Assembly (NCBI GenBank): GCA_021803205.1
Contig: JAJZMB010000039.1
Location: 1 to 49,961, forward strand
Direction of reading: 5' to 3'
DNA: 49,961 nt
From: Bacillota bacterium
Lineage (GTDB): Bacteria > Bacillota > Sulfobacillia > RBS10-35 > JAJYVN01
The notes under the pieces were generated by a model. It was not told the DNA's origin, ran no database searches, and was given only the letters and a program-made list of their open reading frames with translations. Shown here piece by piece: positions 23,974-31,641 of this stretch (positions within the stretch are counted from its first letter, which is position 1; each line of letters begins with the position of its first letter). Both the position numbers and the translations under genes were made by a program.

Positions 23974-24480
23974 GGCTGATCCCTCCGGCCGGACGGCCTG
24001 TGGTCCGTCCACTTCCCAGGCTAACAGGTGGGCACACCGAGGTCCAGTGCGGAGGGCGCTCGGCAGCGCGCGCGGGGGTAAGACAAGGACGGGCAGGACA
24101 CAACACGGGCCGGGGATCGGGAACACCGCTCCGGCCGAAAGTGGGCAACCGAATACCCGGCGCTTGGGCGAAACATGACGCCAGACGCGATGCTCCGCTT
24201 CTGCCGCCGCCGCGGTAGGTCGCGGCCGACGCCTACGCCGGGAATGCGGTCGCTGCCAGCGGAAGGCTCTGTCGCACGGGCGACGAACCGGGCGGCCGAC
24301 CATGCGCCGCGCAGGCCTACCTCCCCTGGCACCCGCCCTGCCCACGATGCGCAACCGCATCAGCCGCGGACGGGACCGCTCCGGTTGTGGCCACGGCTGG
24401 TCGCATCCGCGCATAGTTCGGGAATCAGGGATCCGAAAACTGCCTGGAGCGGAGAAGCGGATCCGCGCATGGGCTCCGCA
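23974..24480. other. Intergenic stretch, no gene seen
   Basis: About 507 bp between zapA and the small UbiB-linked gene, both minus strand. No coding frame could be supported. It presumably contains the promoter for the UbiB pair. Confidence 0.4.
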
Positions 24481-24873
24481 CTACCCCAGGCGCGGGCGGA
24501 CCGGCGCGGGGTCGCCGCTCGTTCCGCCCGTAGACTGCGCCGCCTCCAACTTGCGCCACTCACGCTCCCAGAGGGCCAGCACACGCTGGTGTTGGGCCTC
24601 GAGACGGGCCAGATCGTCCATCGTGTTCAAGGCCGCCAGCACCGCCACCTGGGAGGTGCCCAGACGCGGATTGGCCTTGGCGATCTCGCGCATCCGCGCG
24701 TCCACCCGCGTCGCCAGATCCTGCAGATACGAAGTCGGCGCATCGCCGCACAGACGGTGCTCCTCGCCGTAGATGCGGATCACAACGCGGTTGCCCCTGC
24801 TGCGATCGGCGTCACCGCCCTCGGGACGCGGCGGCAACTGGTCGGCCACCGCGATGCCCCCCCCTCCTGCCAT
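24481..24873 (-). CDS. zapA: Cell division protein ZapA
   Basis: A 130-residue protein with the ZapA domain at about residues 29-102: V-V-I-R-I-Y-G-E-E-H-R-L, then Y-L-Q-D-L-A-T-R-V-D-A-R-M-R-E-I, then V-A-V-L-A-A-L-N-T-M-D-D-L-A-R-L and a coiled-coil tail. ZapA bundles FtsZ filaments at the division site. ATG 24873 follows GAGGAG by 8 nt. In many Firmicutes zapA follows pheT; here it lies about 5.5 kb from pheS and on the other strand, with an ABC-F ATPase upstream, so the ancestral order has been rearranged. A Gly-rich 20-residue leader precedes the domain. Confidence 0.92.
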   Translation of the reverse strand: MAGGGGIAVADQLPPRPEGGDADRSRGNRVVIRIYGEEHRLCGDAPTSYLQDLATRVDARMREIAKANPRLGTSQVAVLAALNTMDDLARLEAQHQRVLALWEREWRKLEAAQSTGGTSGDPAPVRPRLG

Positions 24874-24940
24874 CCGGGCAACTCCTCGGTCAGCTTCGGT
24901 CGGAGCGCCAGGATTCCTGCTCACCCGGGGCACTGCGCAC

Positions 24941-26836
24941 CTAAGTGAAGGTTTCGGCCAGCGCCTCCCACTCGGCGTAGAGGGATTGCAGCCGGGTACG
25001 CCCACGGTCGTACGCCGTCACTGTATCGGCCGCCGCGCGGCCATCCCGGTACAGTGCGGCGTCCCCTAGGCGCCCCTCCAGCCGGCGCAACTCGTCTTCT
25101 AGTTCGGCGATCGCAGTTTCGAGCTCCGCCAGCCTGTCCCGCCGCCGCCTTTCGCTCCGAAGCGGTCTTGAGCCGGCAGCGGCGGGGCGGAGAGATTCAG
25201 CCCGGCTTACCCGCCCCGCCGCCGACTCCGCCGCCGCTGCCGTCCGCAGCGCCTGATACGCCGCGTACCCCTCGCGGACATCACGCACCTGCCCTCCCTC
25301 CAGCCACCAGATGCGGCTGCACAGGCGGGCAAGCAAGAAGCGGTCGTGGCTGACGAGAAACAGAGTGCCGGGGAACGCGGCAAGAGCCTCCTCCAGTGCT
25401 TCTCGCCCGGAGATGTCCAGGTGGTTGGTCGGCTCGTCGCACAAAAGAACGTTCGCCTGTTCCTGGGCGAGGAGGCAGAGCAACAGGCGGTTGCGCTCCC
25501 CGCCGGAGAGATCGCCGGCCCGGCGGAAGACGGTGTCGCCCCGAAACAGGAAACGGGCCAAGAGGTTCCGCGCCTCGCCGGCGCCCTGCTCCGGATTCGC
25601 CTCCAGGACGTTCTCCAGAACGGTGGCGCCGTCGTCGAGGCCTGACATGTCCTGCCGGAACCAGGACACCTCGACCCCGCGCCCCCAGTAGGCGCCACCG
25701 GCGTCCGGAAGCTCCTCTCCGGCCAGGATGCGCAGCAGCGTGGTCTTGCCCGCACCATTGGGACCGACGATGCCCACGCGCTCGCCCCGCCCCACCTGAG
25801 CGTCCCACGGGCCGAACAGCCGCACCGGACCGGCCGACTTCGCCAGCCCCTCGACGGAGAGCACCTCGCGCCCGCTGCCACCCCGGGGCTGAAAGTGGAG
25901 CCCCGGGCCACGGGCTTCCGCCGGCGCGGGCACGGGCGCCGAAGCCTGCAGGCGCTGCAGACGTTTGGCCCGGCTCCTGGCTTGCCGGGCGCGATTGCCG
26001 GCGCGGTAACGCTCGATGAAAGCCTTCAGCCGCTCCTCCTCCACCGCGGAGGCGGAGGCGGCGGCCGCCGCCGCCTCCGCGCGCTCGGCCCGCTGGCGGG
26101 CGTAGCTGCTGTAATTGCCGCTGTACAGGTCCACCCCTTCGCTGCGGAGTTCGATGATGCGACCGGCCACACGATCGAGGAAATAGCGATCGTGCGAGAC
26201 GCAGAGCAGGGCCCCGGTCCAGCGCAGCAGTCGGGCCTCCAGCCATTCGACGGCATCCGCGTCGAGATGGTTGGTCGGCTCGTCGCACAACAGGAGATCG
26301 GGCTCGGCCAGGAGCAGGCGGCAGAGAGCCAGCCGCACTCTCTGCCCGCCGGAGAGGCGATCCACCGGCACACCCCAGACCGCTTCGGACAGGCCCAGCC
26401 CTGCCAGCGTGGCCTCCGCCGTGTGCTCGCGCGCATACCCGCCCGCCTGCTCGAAGCGCGATTGCAAATCCCCATACACCGCGAGCTTGCCGGCAGACAC
26501 ATCCCCGCCGGCCATTTCGGCGCCCATGGACGCGAGCCTCGCCTCCATAGCCGCCAGATGGGTGAAGGCCGCCAGGGCCGCGTCGCGTACAGTCTGGCCC
26601 GCGGGCAATTCGGGCTCCTGCGTGAGGTAGCCGACGCGAGCGGCACGGGCCAGGGAGACGCGCCCGGAGTCCGGAACCTGGCGGCCGGCAATCACGTCGA
26701 GGAGCGTGGTCTTCCCCACACCGTTGGGCCCCACCAAGCCGGCGCGCTCTCCCCAACCCAGGGTAAAGCTGACATGGCGAAAGACGGTGTGGTGGCCGAA
26801 AGACTTCTCCAACCCCGCGGCCACAACGACAGACAC
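24941..26836 (-). CDS. ABC-F family ATPase (ribosome-associated type)
   Basis: A 631-residue protein with two ABC ATPase domains and no membrane part. Domain 1 has G-P-N-G-V-G-K-T-T-L near residue 37 and L-S-G-G-Q-R-V-R-L with L-L-C-D-E-P-T-N-H-L-D. Domain 2 has G-P-N-G-A-G-K-T-T-L and L-S-G-G-E-R-N-R-L with a second D-E-P-T-N-H-L-D. A charged linker lies between them and an Arg/Glu-rich coiled coil ends the protein, as in Uup/YdiF-like members. ABC-F proteins act on the ribosome, relieving stalled states or giving drug resistance; which one cannot be told here. GTG 26836 is chosen since GGGGGAGGT lies 6 nt upstream and the conserved fold starts at once. Confidence 0.93.
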   Translation of the reverse strand: MSVVVAAGLEKSFGHHTVFRHVSFTLGWGERAGLVGPNGVGKTTLLDVIAGRQVPDSGRVSLARAARVGYLTQEPELPAGQTVRDAALAAFTHLAAMEARLASMGAEMAGGDVSAGKLAVYGDLQSRFEQAGGYAREHTAEATLAGLGLSEAVWGVPVDRLSGGQRVRLALCRLLLAEPDLLLCDEPTNHLDADAVEWLEARLLRWTGALLCVSHDRYFLDRVAGRIIELRSEGVDLYSGNYSSYARQRAERAEAAAAAASASAVEEERLKAFIERYRAGNRARQARSRAKRLQRLQASAPVPAPAEARGPGLHFQPRGGSGREVLSVEGLAKSAGPVRLFGPWDAQVGRGERVGIVGPNGAGKTTLLRILAGEELPDAGGAYWGRGVEVSWFRQDMSGLDDGATVLENVLEANPEQGAGEARNLLARFLFRGDTVFRRAGDLSGGERNRLLLCLLAQEQANVLLCDEPTNHLDISGREALEEALAAFPGTLFLVSHDRFLLARLCSRIWWLEGGQVRDVREGYAAYQALRTAAAAESAAGRVSRAESLRPAAAGSRPLRSERRRRDRLAELETAIAELEDELRRLEGRLGDAALYRDGRAAADTVTAYDRGRTRLQSLYAEWEALAETFT

Positions 26837-26984
26837 GACTCGACCTCCCCCGGACGACGCCCCGGCAGGCAGTCTACAGGCGGCACACCTGGGCGGCAAC
26901 GTCTGGCCCGTGCTCGGTCCCGGGCACCGGTGCGTGTGGTAGATTGGTGACGCGCCCCGGCCGGAGGCGCGGGAGGCGGTACGG

Positions 26985-28313
26985 ATTCCCGAGCCGGTCG
27001 GAAAATGGACCCGCAGGGGGCTCATCGCCGCTGCCGGCGCACTCGCTGCGGGGTCCATGCTCGCCGCGTGCGCCGGCACATCGCCGGCCACCCAGGGGGG
27101 CGGTGTCGAGTTGCTGCTACTTGGCACCGGGGACGGCGCCCTGTACCAGCAGATGTTGCCGCGCTTCGAGGCAGCGCATCCCGGCATCCGGGTCCGCTTG
27201 ACCCTGTCCCAGACAACCCGGCAGACATCCCTTCCGACCTCGCTGATCGGCGGGCACGGGCCGGATGTATTCTGGGTCCCCGATCCCGCGCCCTACCTCG
27301 CACAACCCCTGCTCCTCGACCTGTCGGCGCTGGCCGCACACGCGCAGTTCGACTTTGGCGCATTCAGCGGGCCGCTGCTGGCATCCTGCCGCCAGGGAAC
27401 CGCCCTGCGCCTGCTGCCGCGCAGCGCCTCCCCAGGCGCATACGCGATCCGGACGGACCTGTTCGCCGCGGCGGGCCTCAACATCCCGAGCGGCGACTAC
27501 ACGGCAGAGGCCATGGCCGCGGCGTGGGCGCGCCTCACCGGTCGGGGGCGGGTCGGCGGCGAACTCCGCTGGTCCCCGACCTCCTCGTTCTACTTCACCG
27601 GATGGGGGGCATACCTGGTCGATCCCGCCAATTACCTGCGCTCGGGCCTGGCGTCAACCGCGGCGATCTCCTGCGGGCAATGGATGTGGAACCGGTTCTG
27701 GGTGGACGGTTCGGCCCGTGGTCAGCAGGGCCAGAATGCCGGAGCCAGTTTCCTCCGCGGCACTTTGGCGATGAGGGTGCTGTCGTGCGCGGGCCTCCCC
27801 AGCGCCGCCAGCGCCTATCGGAACCTGGCCTGGCGCCTCGCGCCGTTCCCGGTGTGGCCAGCCCGTCCGGCCACCTTCGCGGATGTCGACTACTATGCCA
27901 TCTCCGCCACGACCGGCCATCCTCGCGCGGCATGGCTGCTTTTGGCGTACCTCACATCATCCCGGTGGGAATCGGCCGCGATCACCACATCCCTGGTCTG
28001 CCCCGCCCGCACGGCACTTTGGCCGGCCTATCTCGCGGCCGTCCGGCGCGCAGCACCCCCGCTGGCGCAACAACCCGTGGAGATCTTCAGCACAGCCCTG
28101 CAGCACGACTATGCCTACCCGCCGCAGCTCTTCCACTACCAGACGACGGCGCTCGCCGTCCTGCAACCGTTCTGGCAGCAAATCTTCGGCCAGGGCCACA
28201 CACTCACCGTAAGCCACGGGTTCCCGCAGGCTGCCGTCGCCGTGGCCGCGGCGGAACGGCGGGCGGCCGTCCAGGCGGACACGGTGCCCGGCGGCGCACC
28301 ACCGGCGGCCTGA
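26985..28313 (+). CDS. Extracellular solute-binding lipoprotein with probable ATT start
   Basis: A family-1 ABC solute-binding protein. With start ATT 26985 it has 442 residues and a full lipoprotein signal peptide: basic region G-K-W-T-R-R-G, hydrophobic core L-I-A-A-A-G-A-L-A-A-G-S, and lipobox M-L-A-A-C. Between the in-frame TAG at 26940 and ATG 27057 there is no ATG, GTG or TTG. ATG 27057 would remove the signal peptide. GGGAGG (26971-26976) lies 8 nt before the ATT. The mature part has typical features such as G-G-H-G-P-D-V-F-W-V-P-D. No permease lies alongside, so it may serve the transporter at 5.7-9.6 kb or another system. It is divergent from the ABC-F gene. Confidence 0.8.
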   Translation: MPEPVGKWTRRGLIAAAGALAAGSMLAACAGTSPATQGGGVELLLLGTGDGALYQQMLPRFEAAHPGIRVRLTLSQTTRQTSLPTSLIGGHGPDVFWVPDPAPYLAQPLLLDLSALAAHAQFDFGAFSGPLLASCRQGTALRLLPRSASPGAYAIRTDLFAAAGLNIPSGDYTAEAMAAAWARLTGRGRVGGELRWSPTSSFYFTGWGAYLVDPANYLRSGLASTAAISCGQWMWNRFWVDGSARGQQGQNAGASFLRGTLAMRVLSCAGLPSAASAYRNLAWRLAPFPVWPARPATFADVDYYAISATTGHPRAAWLLLAYLTSSRWESAAITTSLVCPARTALWPAYLAAVRRAAPPLAQQPVEIFSTALQHDYAYPPQLFHYQTTALAVLQPFWQQIFGQGHTLTVSHGFPQAAVAVAAAERRAAVQADTVPGGAPPAA

Positions 28314-28342
28314 GCGGACGGAACGGGACCCGACCGTGCTGC

Positions 28343-28368
28343 GCGGGTGGGGCTTGCCCCAACCCCGC
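28343..28368 (+). terminator. Probable terminator after the solute-binding protein gene
   Basis: A GC hairpin (GCGGGTGGGG, loop CTTG, CCCCAACCCCGC) with a small bulge lies about 30 nt after the stop codon. It has no T-tract. Confidence 0.45.
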
Positions 28369-28496
28369 CGACGCGGCCGGCGCAGCAGTCCGGCCCGGCG
28401 TAGCCGGCGGGCCGGCCCCCCTTGATCCCCAGAGGCCCCCGGCTCGCGCCCTGCGCGGAAGCCGGCTTTGGCACTGCCGCCCGGGGTCTTTGCCGC

Positions 28497-28904
28497 TCAG
28501 GGGTGACGCGGCACCTGCAAGCCCAGTGCCCGTACGGTCTCCGCCCAGGGTTGACTCCAGTGGATGATCTCGATCCGATTGCCATCGGGGTCGGCGGTGA
28601 AGAAGCGCTCGGCACCGGGGATCGGCGTGGTCTCGGAAATCGGCCTCCCCAGCGACCGCAAGCGCTGCCGCGCGGCGGCGATGTCCTCGACATGCAGTGC
28701 AATGTGCCGCCCGCTGGGCGCATCCGGCGACTTCGCCGGCAGGAGGTGGATCTGTTCGCTCCCCAGGGCGAACCAGGCCACCGGGAAGGCGAAGGTGGGG
28801 GGCACCGGCACCTCCTCCAGTCCGAGCACATCTCGGTAGAAGGCACGCGCCCGCGTCAGATCGCTGACAATCACGGAGTGATGATGGATCCCGGTGATCT
28901 TCAT
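28497..28904 (-). CDS. VOC-superfamily (glyoxalase-like) protein
   Basis: A 135-residue single-unit protein of two beta-alpha-beta-beta-beta modules. It opens I-T-G-I-H-H-H-S-V-I-V-S-D-L and has A-F-Y-R-D-V-L-G-L, G-R-H-I-A-L-H-V-E-D and F-F-T-A-D-P-D-G-N-R-I-E-I-I-H. The His and Glu residues are typical metal ligands. Members are lyases, epimerases or dioxygenases; the substrate is unknown. ATG 28904 has GGGGGG 8 nt upstream. A longer in-frame ATG at 28943 overlaps the stop of the dehydrogenase gene (TGATG), so coupling with that gene is also possible. The two genes are probably one transcript. Confidence 0.87.
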   Translation of the reverse strand: MKITGIHHHSVIVSDLTRARAFYRDVLGLEEVPVPPTFAFPVAWFALGSEQIHLLPAKSPDAPSGRHIALHVEDIAAARQRLRSLGRPISETTPIPGAERFFTADPDGNRIEIIHWSQPWAETVRALGLQVPRHP

Positions 28905-28942
28905 ACGTCCATCCCCCCTGTTCCGCCGCCGGGCAGCGGCCA

Positions 28943-29905
28943 TCAGTAGCCCAAGGACTGGTCGACGACGTTGAGCAACGGCCTGCCGTCCAGATAGTTC
29001 CGCAAGTTCGCGGCGAAGAGCTGAGCGATCCGGTCGTGGTTGGCGGCGCTGGACCCGGAGGTGTGCTGGGTGAGGAGTACGTTCGGCATGTCCCAGAGGG
29101 GATCATCGGGCGGAAGCGGATCAGGGTCGGTCACATCGAGGCCCGCGGCGGCGATGCGGCCGCTGTGCAAGCCTTCCAGCAGGGCCTGCCGCTGTACCGT
29201 GGCTCCTCCCCCGACATTGTATAAATAGGTGCCCGGCCGCAGCAACGCCACTTCAGGCCGCGCGATAAAGTCGCGTGTGCCCTGCGTCAGCGGCAGCGTA
29301 ACCACCAGGTGATCGGCCTGCGGCAGTACCTCCCGGAGACGGTCCACCCCGACGACGCGGTCTGCCCCCTCGCAGGGGAGCTCGGGTCGCCGCCGGACCC
29401 CCAGAACACGCATCCCGATGCCAGCCGCTTTGCGGCAGAGCGTTCCGCCGACATCGCCCATCCCGAGGATCACCAGAGTCTGTCCCTGCAGTTCGAACTT
29501 CTCCCGGACGGCGCGCATCGCGACCGGCGCGCGCCGTCCGCGCGCCTCCACGAACAGCGGCAGGCGCACGGCAAAGGCAAACATCATCGCCAGGACCATT
29601 TCAGCCATGGGCACGCCCTGCGCCCGGGCATTGGTCAGGATAACACCGCGTTCGCGCAGCTCTGAATACAGCAGGTGGGAGACGCCGGCCGTACCGGCCT
29701 GCAGCCAGCGCAGCCCGTTCGCCGCGACGACCGCGTCGCGCGTCAGACTGTGGACCAGGATCACCTCCGCTTCGGCTGCGGCGGCGGCGACCTCGGTCGC
29801 ATCGGTGGCGAATCGAAACCGCACTTCCGGGAACTGGGCACGGAGCCGCTCCCGCCACGCCGGACTGAGATCGATGGCCACCAGGGCCGAAACCGTCATG
29901 CGCAT
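28943..29905 (-). CDS. D-2-hydroxyacid dehydrogenase family protein lacking the usual catalytic Arg
   Basis: A 320-residue protein with the two-domain fold of NAD-dependent D-2-hydroxyacid dehydrogenases. The nucleotide site is V-I-L-G-M-G-D-V-G-G near residue 146, and His281 in the Q-H-T-S-G motif is kept. The catalytic Arg, normally within N-V-G-R-G, is Gly233 here (N-V-G-G-G-A-T-V). The catalytic Glu position appears as Asp262 (T-D-P-D-P-L). Enzyme activity is therefore doubtful or altered. ATG 29905 has GGGGAAC upstream. It overlaps the VOC gene at TGATG, and the two may work on one pathway. A sequencing error is a less likely explanation because two catalytic positions differ. Confidence 0.85.
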   Translation of the reverse strand: MRMTVSALVAIDLSPAWRERLRAQFPEVRFRFATDATEVAAAAAEAEVILVHSLTRDAVVAANGLRWLQAGTAGVSHLLYSELRERGVILTNARAQGVPMAEMVLAMMFAFAVRLPLFVEARGRRAPVAMRAVREKFELQGQTLVILGMGDVGGTLCRKAAGIGMRVLGVRRRPELPCEGADRVVGVDRLREVLPQADHLVVTLPLTQGTRDFIARPEVALLRPGTYLYNVGGGATVQRQALLEGLHSGRIAAAGLDVTDPDPLPPDDPLWDMPNVLLTQHTSGSSAANHDRIAQLFAANLRNYLDGRPLLNVVDQSLGY

Positions 29906-30033
29906 TCCCCGTTCCCCGGCGGAGCCGTCGGCCCGCCCGGCCATTGCTTCGCCTGAGGGCCGCAGTGGTCCTCCCGTGCCCAGCCCTCCCCCGCCGCCCC
30001 GCGCGCGCTTTGGCTGCCAGGTGACCAGGCGCC

Positions 30034-30063
30034 TTGACTTCCGGCGTCGCCTTCGCGGACAAT
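30034..30063 (+). promoter_or_regulatory. Promoter of the pheST T-box leader
   Basis: A -35 box TTGACT (30034-30039) and a -10 box GACAAT (30058-30063) are separated by 18 bp. They lie about 45 bp before the T-box stem I, the right place to start the pheST leader. Confidence 0.6.
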
Positions 30064-30104
30064 GACTGCGGCGATGACGGAGTCACTGCCGGTTTCGGGA
30101 TGTG

Positions 30105-30370
30105 GGCCAGAGAGCGGGGACGGCGGCGTATTCCGCCAGGTGTGAATCCCGTCCACATCCCGTTACAAGCGGCCTTCGCTCCATAGCTGCCGCCTGAACC
30201 CCGCTATTGGAGTGGGCAGTAGGGTTTGCCGCCGCGTTCCCGGCGTTACCTGGGACGGCCGGCCGCCGGCAGAACCGACGCTGCCGGCACGAAGACCCCG
30301 GCACCAGCCGGGGTGCGCTGGGGTGGTACCGCGTTCACGCCCCCTGTCCTTGTGGGCAGGGGGCGTTGCC
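30105..30370 (+). ncRNA. T-box leader (phenylalanine) controlling pheST
   Basis: The conserved T-box sequence GGGTGGTACCGCG is present exactly at 30321-30333. A 12-bp terminator stem follows at once (30338-30349 with 30354-30365, one G-U pair). Upstream, an AGAGAG element (30109-30114) begins a long stem I whose base pairs AGCGGGG (30113-30119) with CCCCGCT (30199-30205). A phenylalanine specifier TTC is expected in stem I. TTC occurs at 30175-30177 on the 3' side, but I could not fold the loop with certainty. Uncharged tRNA-Phe should stabilise the antiterminator and let transcription enter pheS. Confidence 0.85.
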
Positions 30371-30423
30371 ATGTACCACAGCCGTGACGGGACGATGGTC
30401 GGGTGGGATGGGGGATATTTGGG

Positions 30424-31485
30424 ATGGACCTCGGCACGGGAGCCCTCTGGGAACGGATCCGGGACGCCGCGCTGGAGGCGTGCCGCCGATCCACGACGGC
30501 GGCCGAGATCGAGCAGGTGCGCGTTGCCTACCTGGGTCGCCGGGGTGAACTCACAGCGGCGCTCCGGGAGGTCGGGCGTCTCACGCCCGCGGAGCGCCCG
30601 GCGGCCGGGGAGGCGGGCAACCGGGTCCGCGAGGCCATCGAGACCGCCCTCGCCGGACGCCTGATGGAGATCGCCGACCGTGAATTGGTCCGGCGGCTGC
30701 AGAACGAGACGGTGGACGTAACCCTGCCCGGGCGCCGCCCGGCGGTCGGGCACTCCCACCCACTGAGCACCGCCCGGCGGGACATCGAGCGTATCTTCAC
30801 CTCCATGGGCTTCGCCGTGGCCGACGGCCCGGAGGTGGAGAGTGACTGGTACAATTTTGAGGCCCTGAATATGCCGGTGGGACACCCGGCCCGCGACATG
30901 CACGACAGTTTCTACGTTGATGCGCGACCCGGCCCGGACGAGCCTGCGGGACGCATGTTACTGAGGACGCACACCTCGCCGGTGCAGATCCGTTACATGC
31001 GGGCACGCGCCGGTGCCCTGCCGGTGCGCATCGTCGCGCCCGGTCGGATTTACCGGCGGGACGATGATGCGACGCATTCCCCCATGTTCCACCAGATCGA
31101 AGGCCTGCTGGTCGACCGGGACGTAACCTTCGCGCATCTCAAGGGCGTTCTCGCCGAGGTCGCGCGCCGGCTCTTCGGACCGGAGACCGGTCTCCGCCTC
31201 CGTCCGAGTTACTTCCCGTTCACGGAGCCCTCCGCCGAAGCGGACGCTTCGTGCGTCTTCTGCCGCGGCACCGGCTGTGCCACCTGCAAAGGCAGCGGCT
31301 GGATCGAGATCCTGGGCTGCGGTATGGTGCATCCCCGCGTCCTTGAGTTCGGTGGGTACGATCCCGAAGAGGTGTCCGGCTTCGCCTTCGGCATGGGGAT
31401 CGACCGGGTGGCGATGCTCCGCTATCGCATCCACGACATCCGGCTGCTCTTTGAAGGCGACCTGCGTTTCTGCGAGCAGTTTTAG
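30424..31485 (+). CDS. pheS: Phenylalanine-tRNA ligase alpha subunit
   Basis: PheS is the catalytic subunit of the alpha2-beta2 synthetase that charges tRNA-Phe. The 353-residue product has an N-terminal coiled coil (residues 1-85) and the class II core: G-H-S-H-P-L-S-T-A-R-R-D-I (motif 1 region), P-V-Q-I-R-Y-M and P-G-R-I-Y-R-R-D (motif 2), and G-F-A-F-G-M-G-I-D-R-V-A-M-L-R-Y (motif 3). A Cys-rich loop, C-V-F-C followed by G-C-A-T-C-K-G-S-G-W, is common in bacterial PheS. ATG 30424 is preferred over ATG 30403 because GGGGGA (30405-30410) then lies upstream at a suitable distance. It is under T-box control with pheT 156 bp downstream. Confidence 0.97.
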   Translation: MDLGTGALWERIRDAALEACRRSTTAAEIEQVRVAYLGRRGELTAALREVGRLTPAERPAAGEAGNRVREAIETALAGRLMEIADRELVRRLQNETVDVTLPGRRPAVGHSHPLSTARRDIERIFTSMGFAVADGPEVESDWYNFEALNMPVGHPARDMHDSFYVDARPGPDEPAGRMLLRTHTSPVQIRYMRARAGALPVRIVAPGRIYRRDDDATHSPMFHQIEGLLVDRDVTFAHLKGVLAEVARRLFGPETGLRLRPSYFPFTEPSAEADASCVFCRGTGCATCKGSGWIEILGCGMVHPRVLEFGGYDPEEVSGFAFGMGIDRVAMLRYRIHDIRLLFEGDLRFCEQF

Positions 31486-31641
31486 CCTCAGCGCCCCCGG
31501 CTGCAGAGGAGGGCGCACCGGCCGGTCCACCGTACCGCGGAAGATGCGACTGGCGCGCGCGCCGAGCCTGCACCGGCCCGAGGCCGGGGTCGGCCGCGGC
31601 GTCCCATCGGGCAATCTCGCCGTCCAGGGGAGGGTCCCGCG

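Noticed and set aside
23973..24414. A longer 226-codon version of the small UbiB-linked protein
   Set aside because: The upstream part is Arg/Pro-rich and random-looking, while GTG 23973 has GGAGGG at the right distance.
30403..30424. ATG 30403 as the pheS start
   Set aside because: Using it would place the GGGGGA ribosome site inside the coding sequence and add seven unconserved residues.
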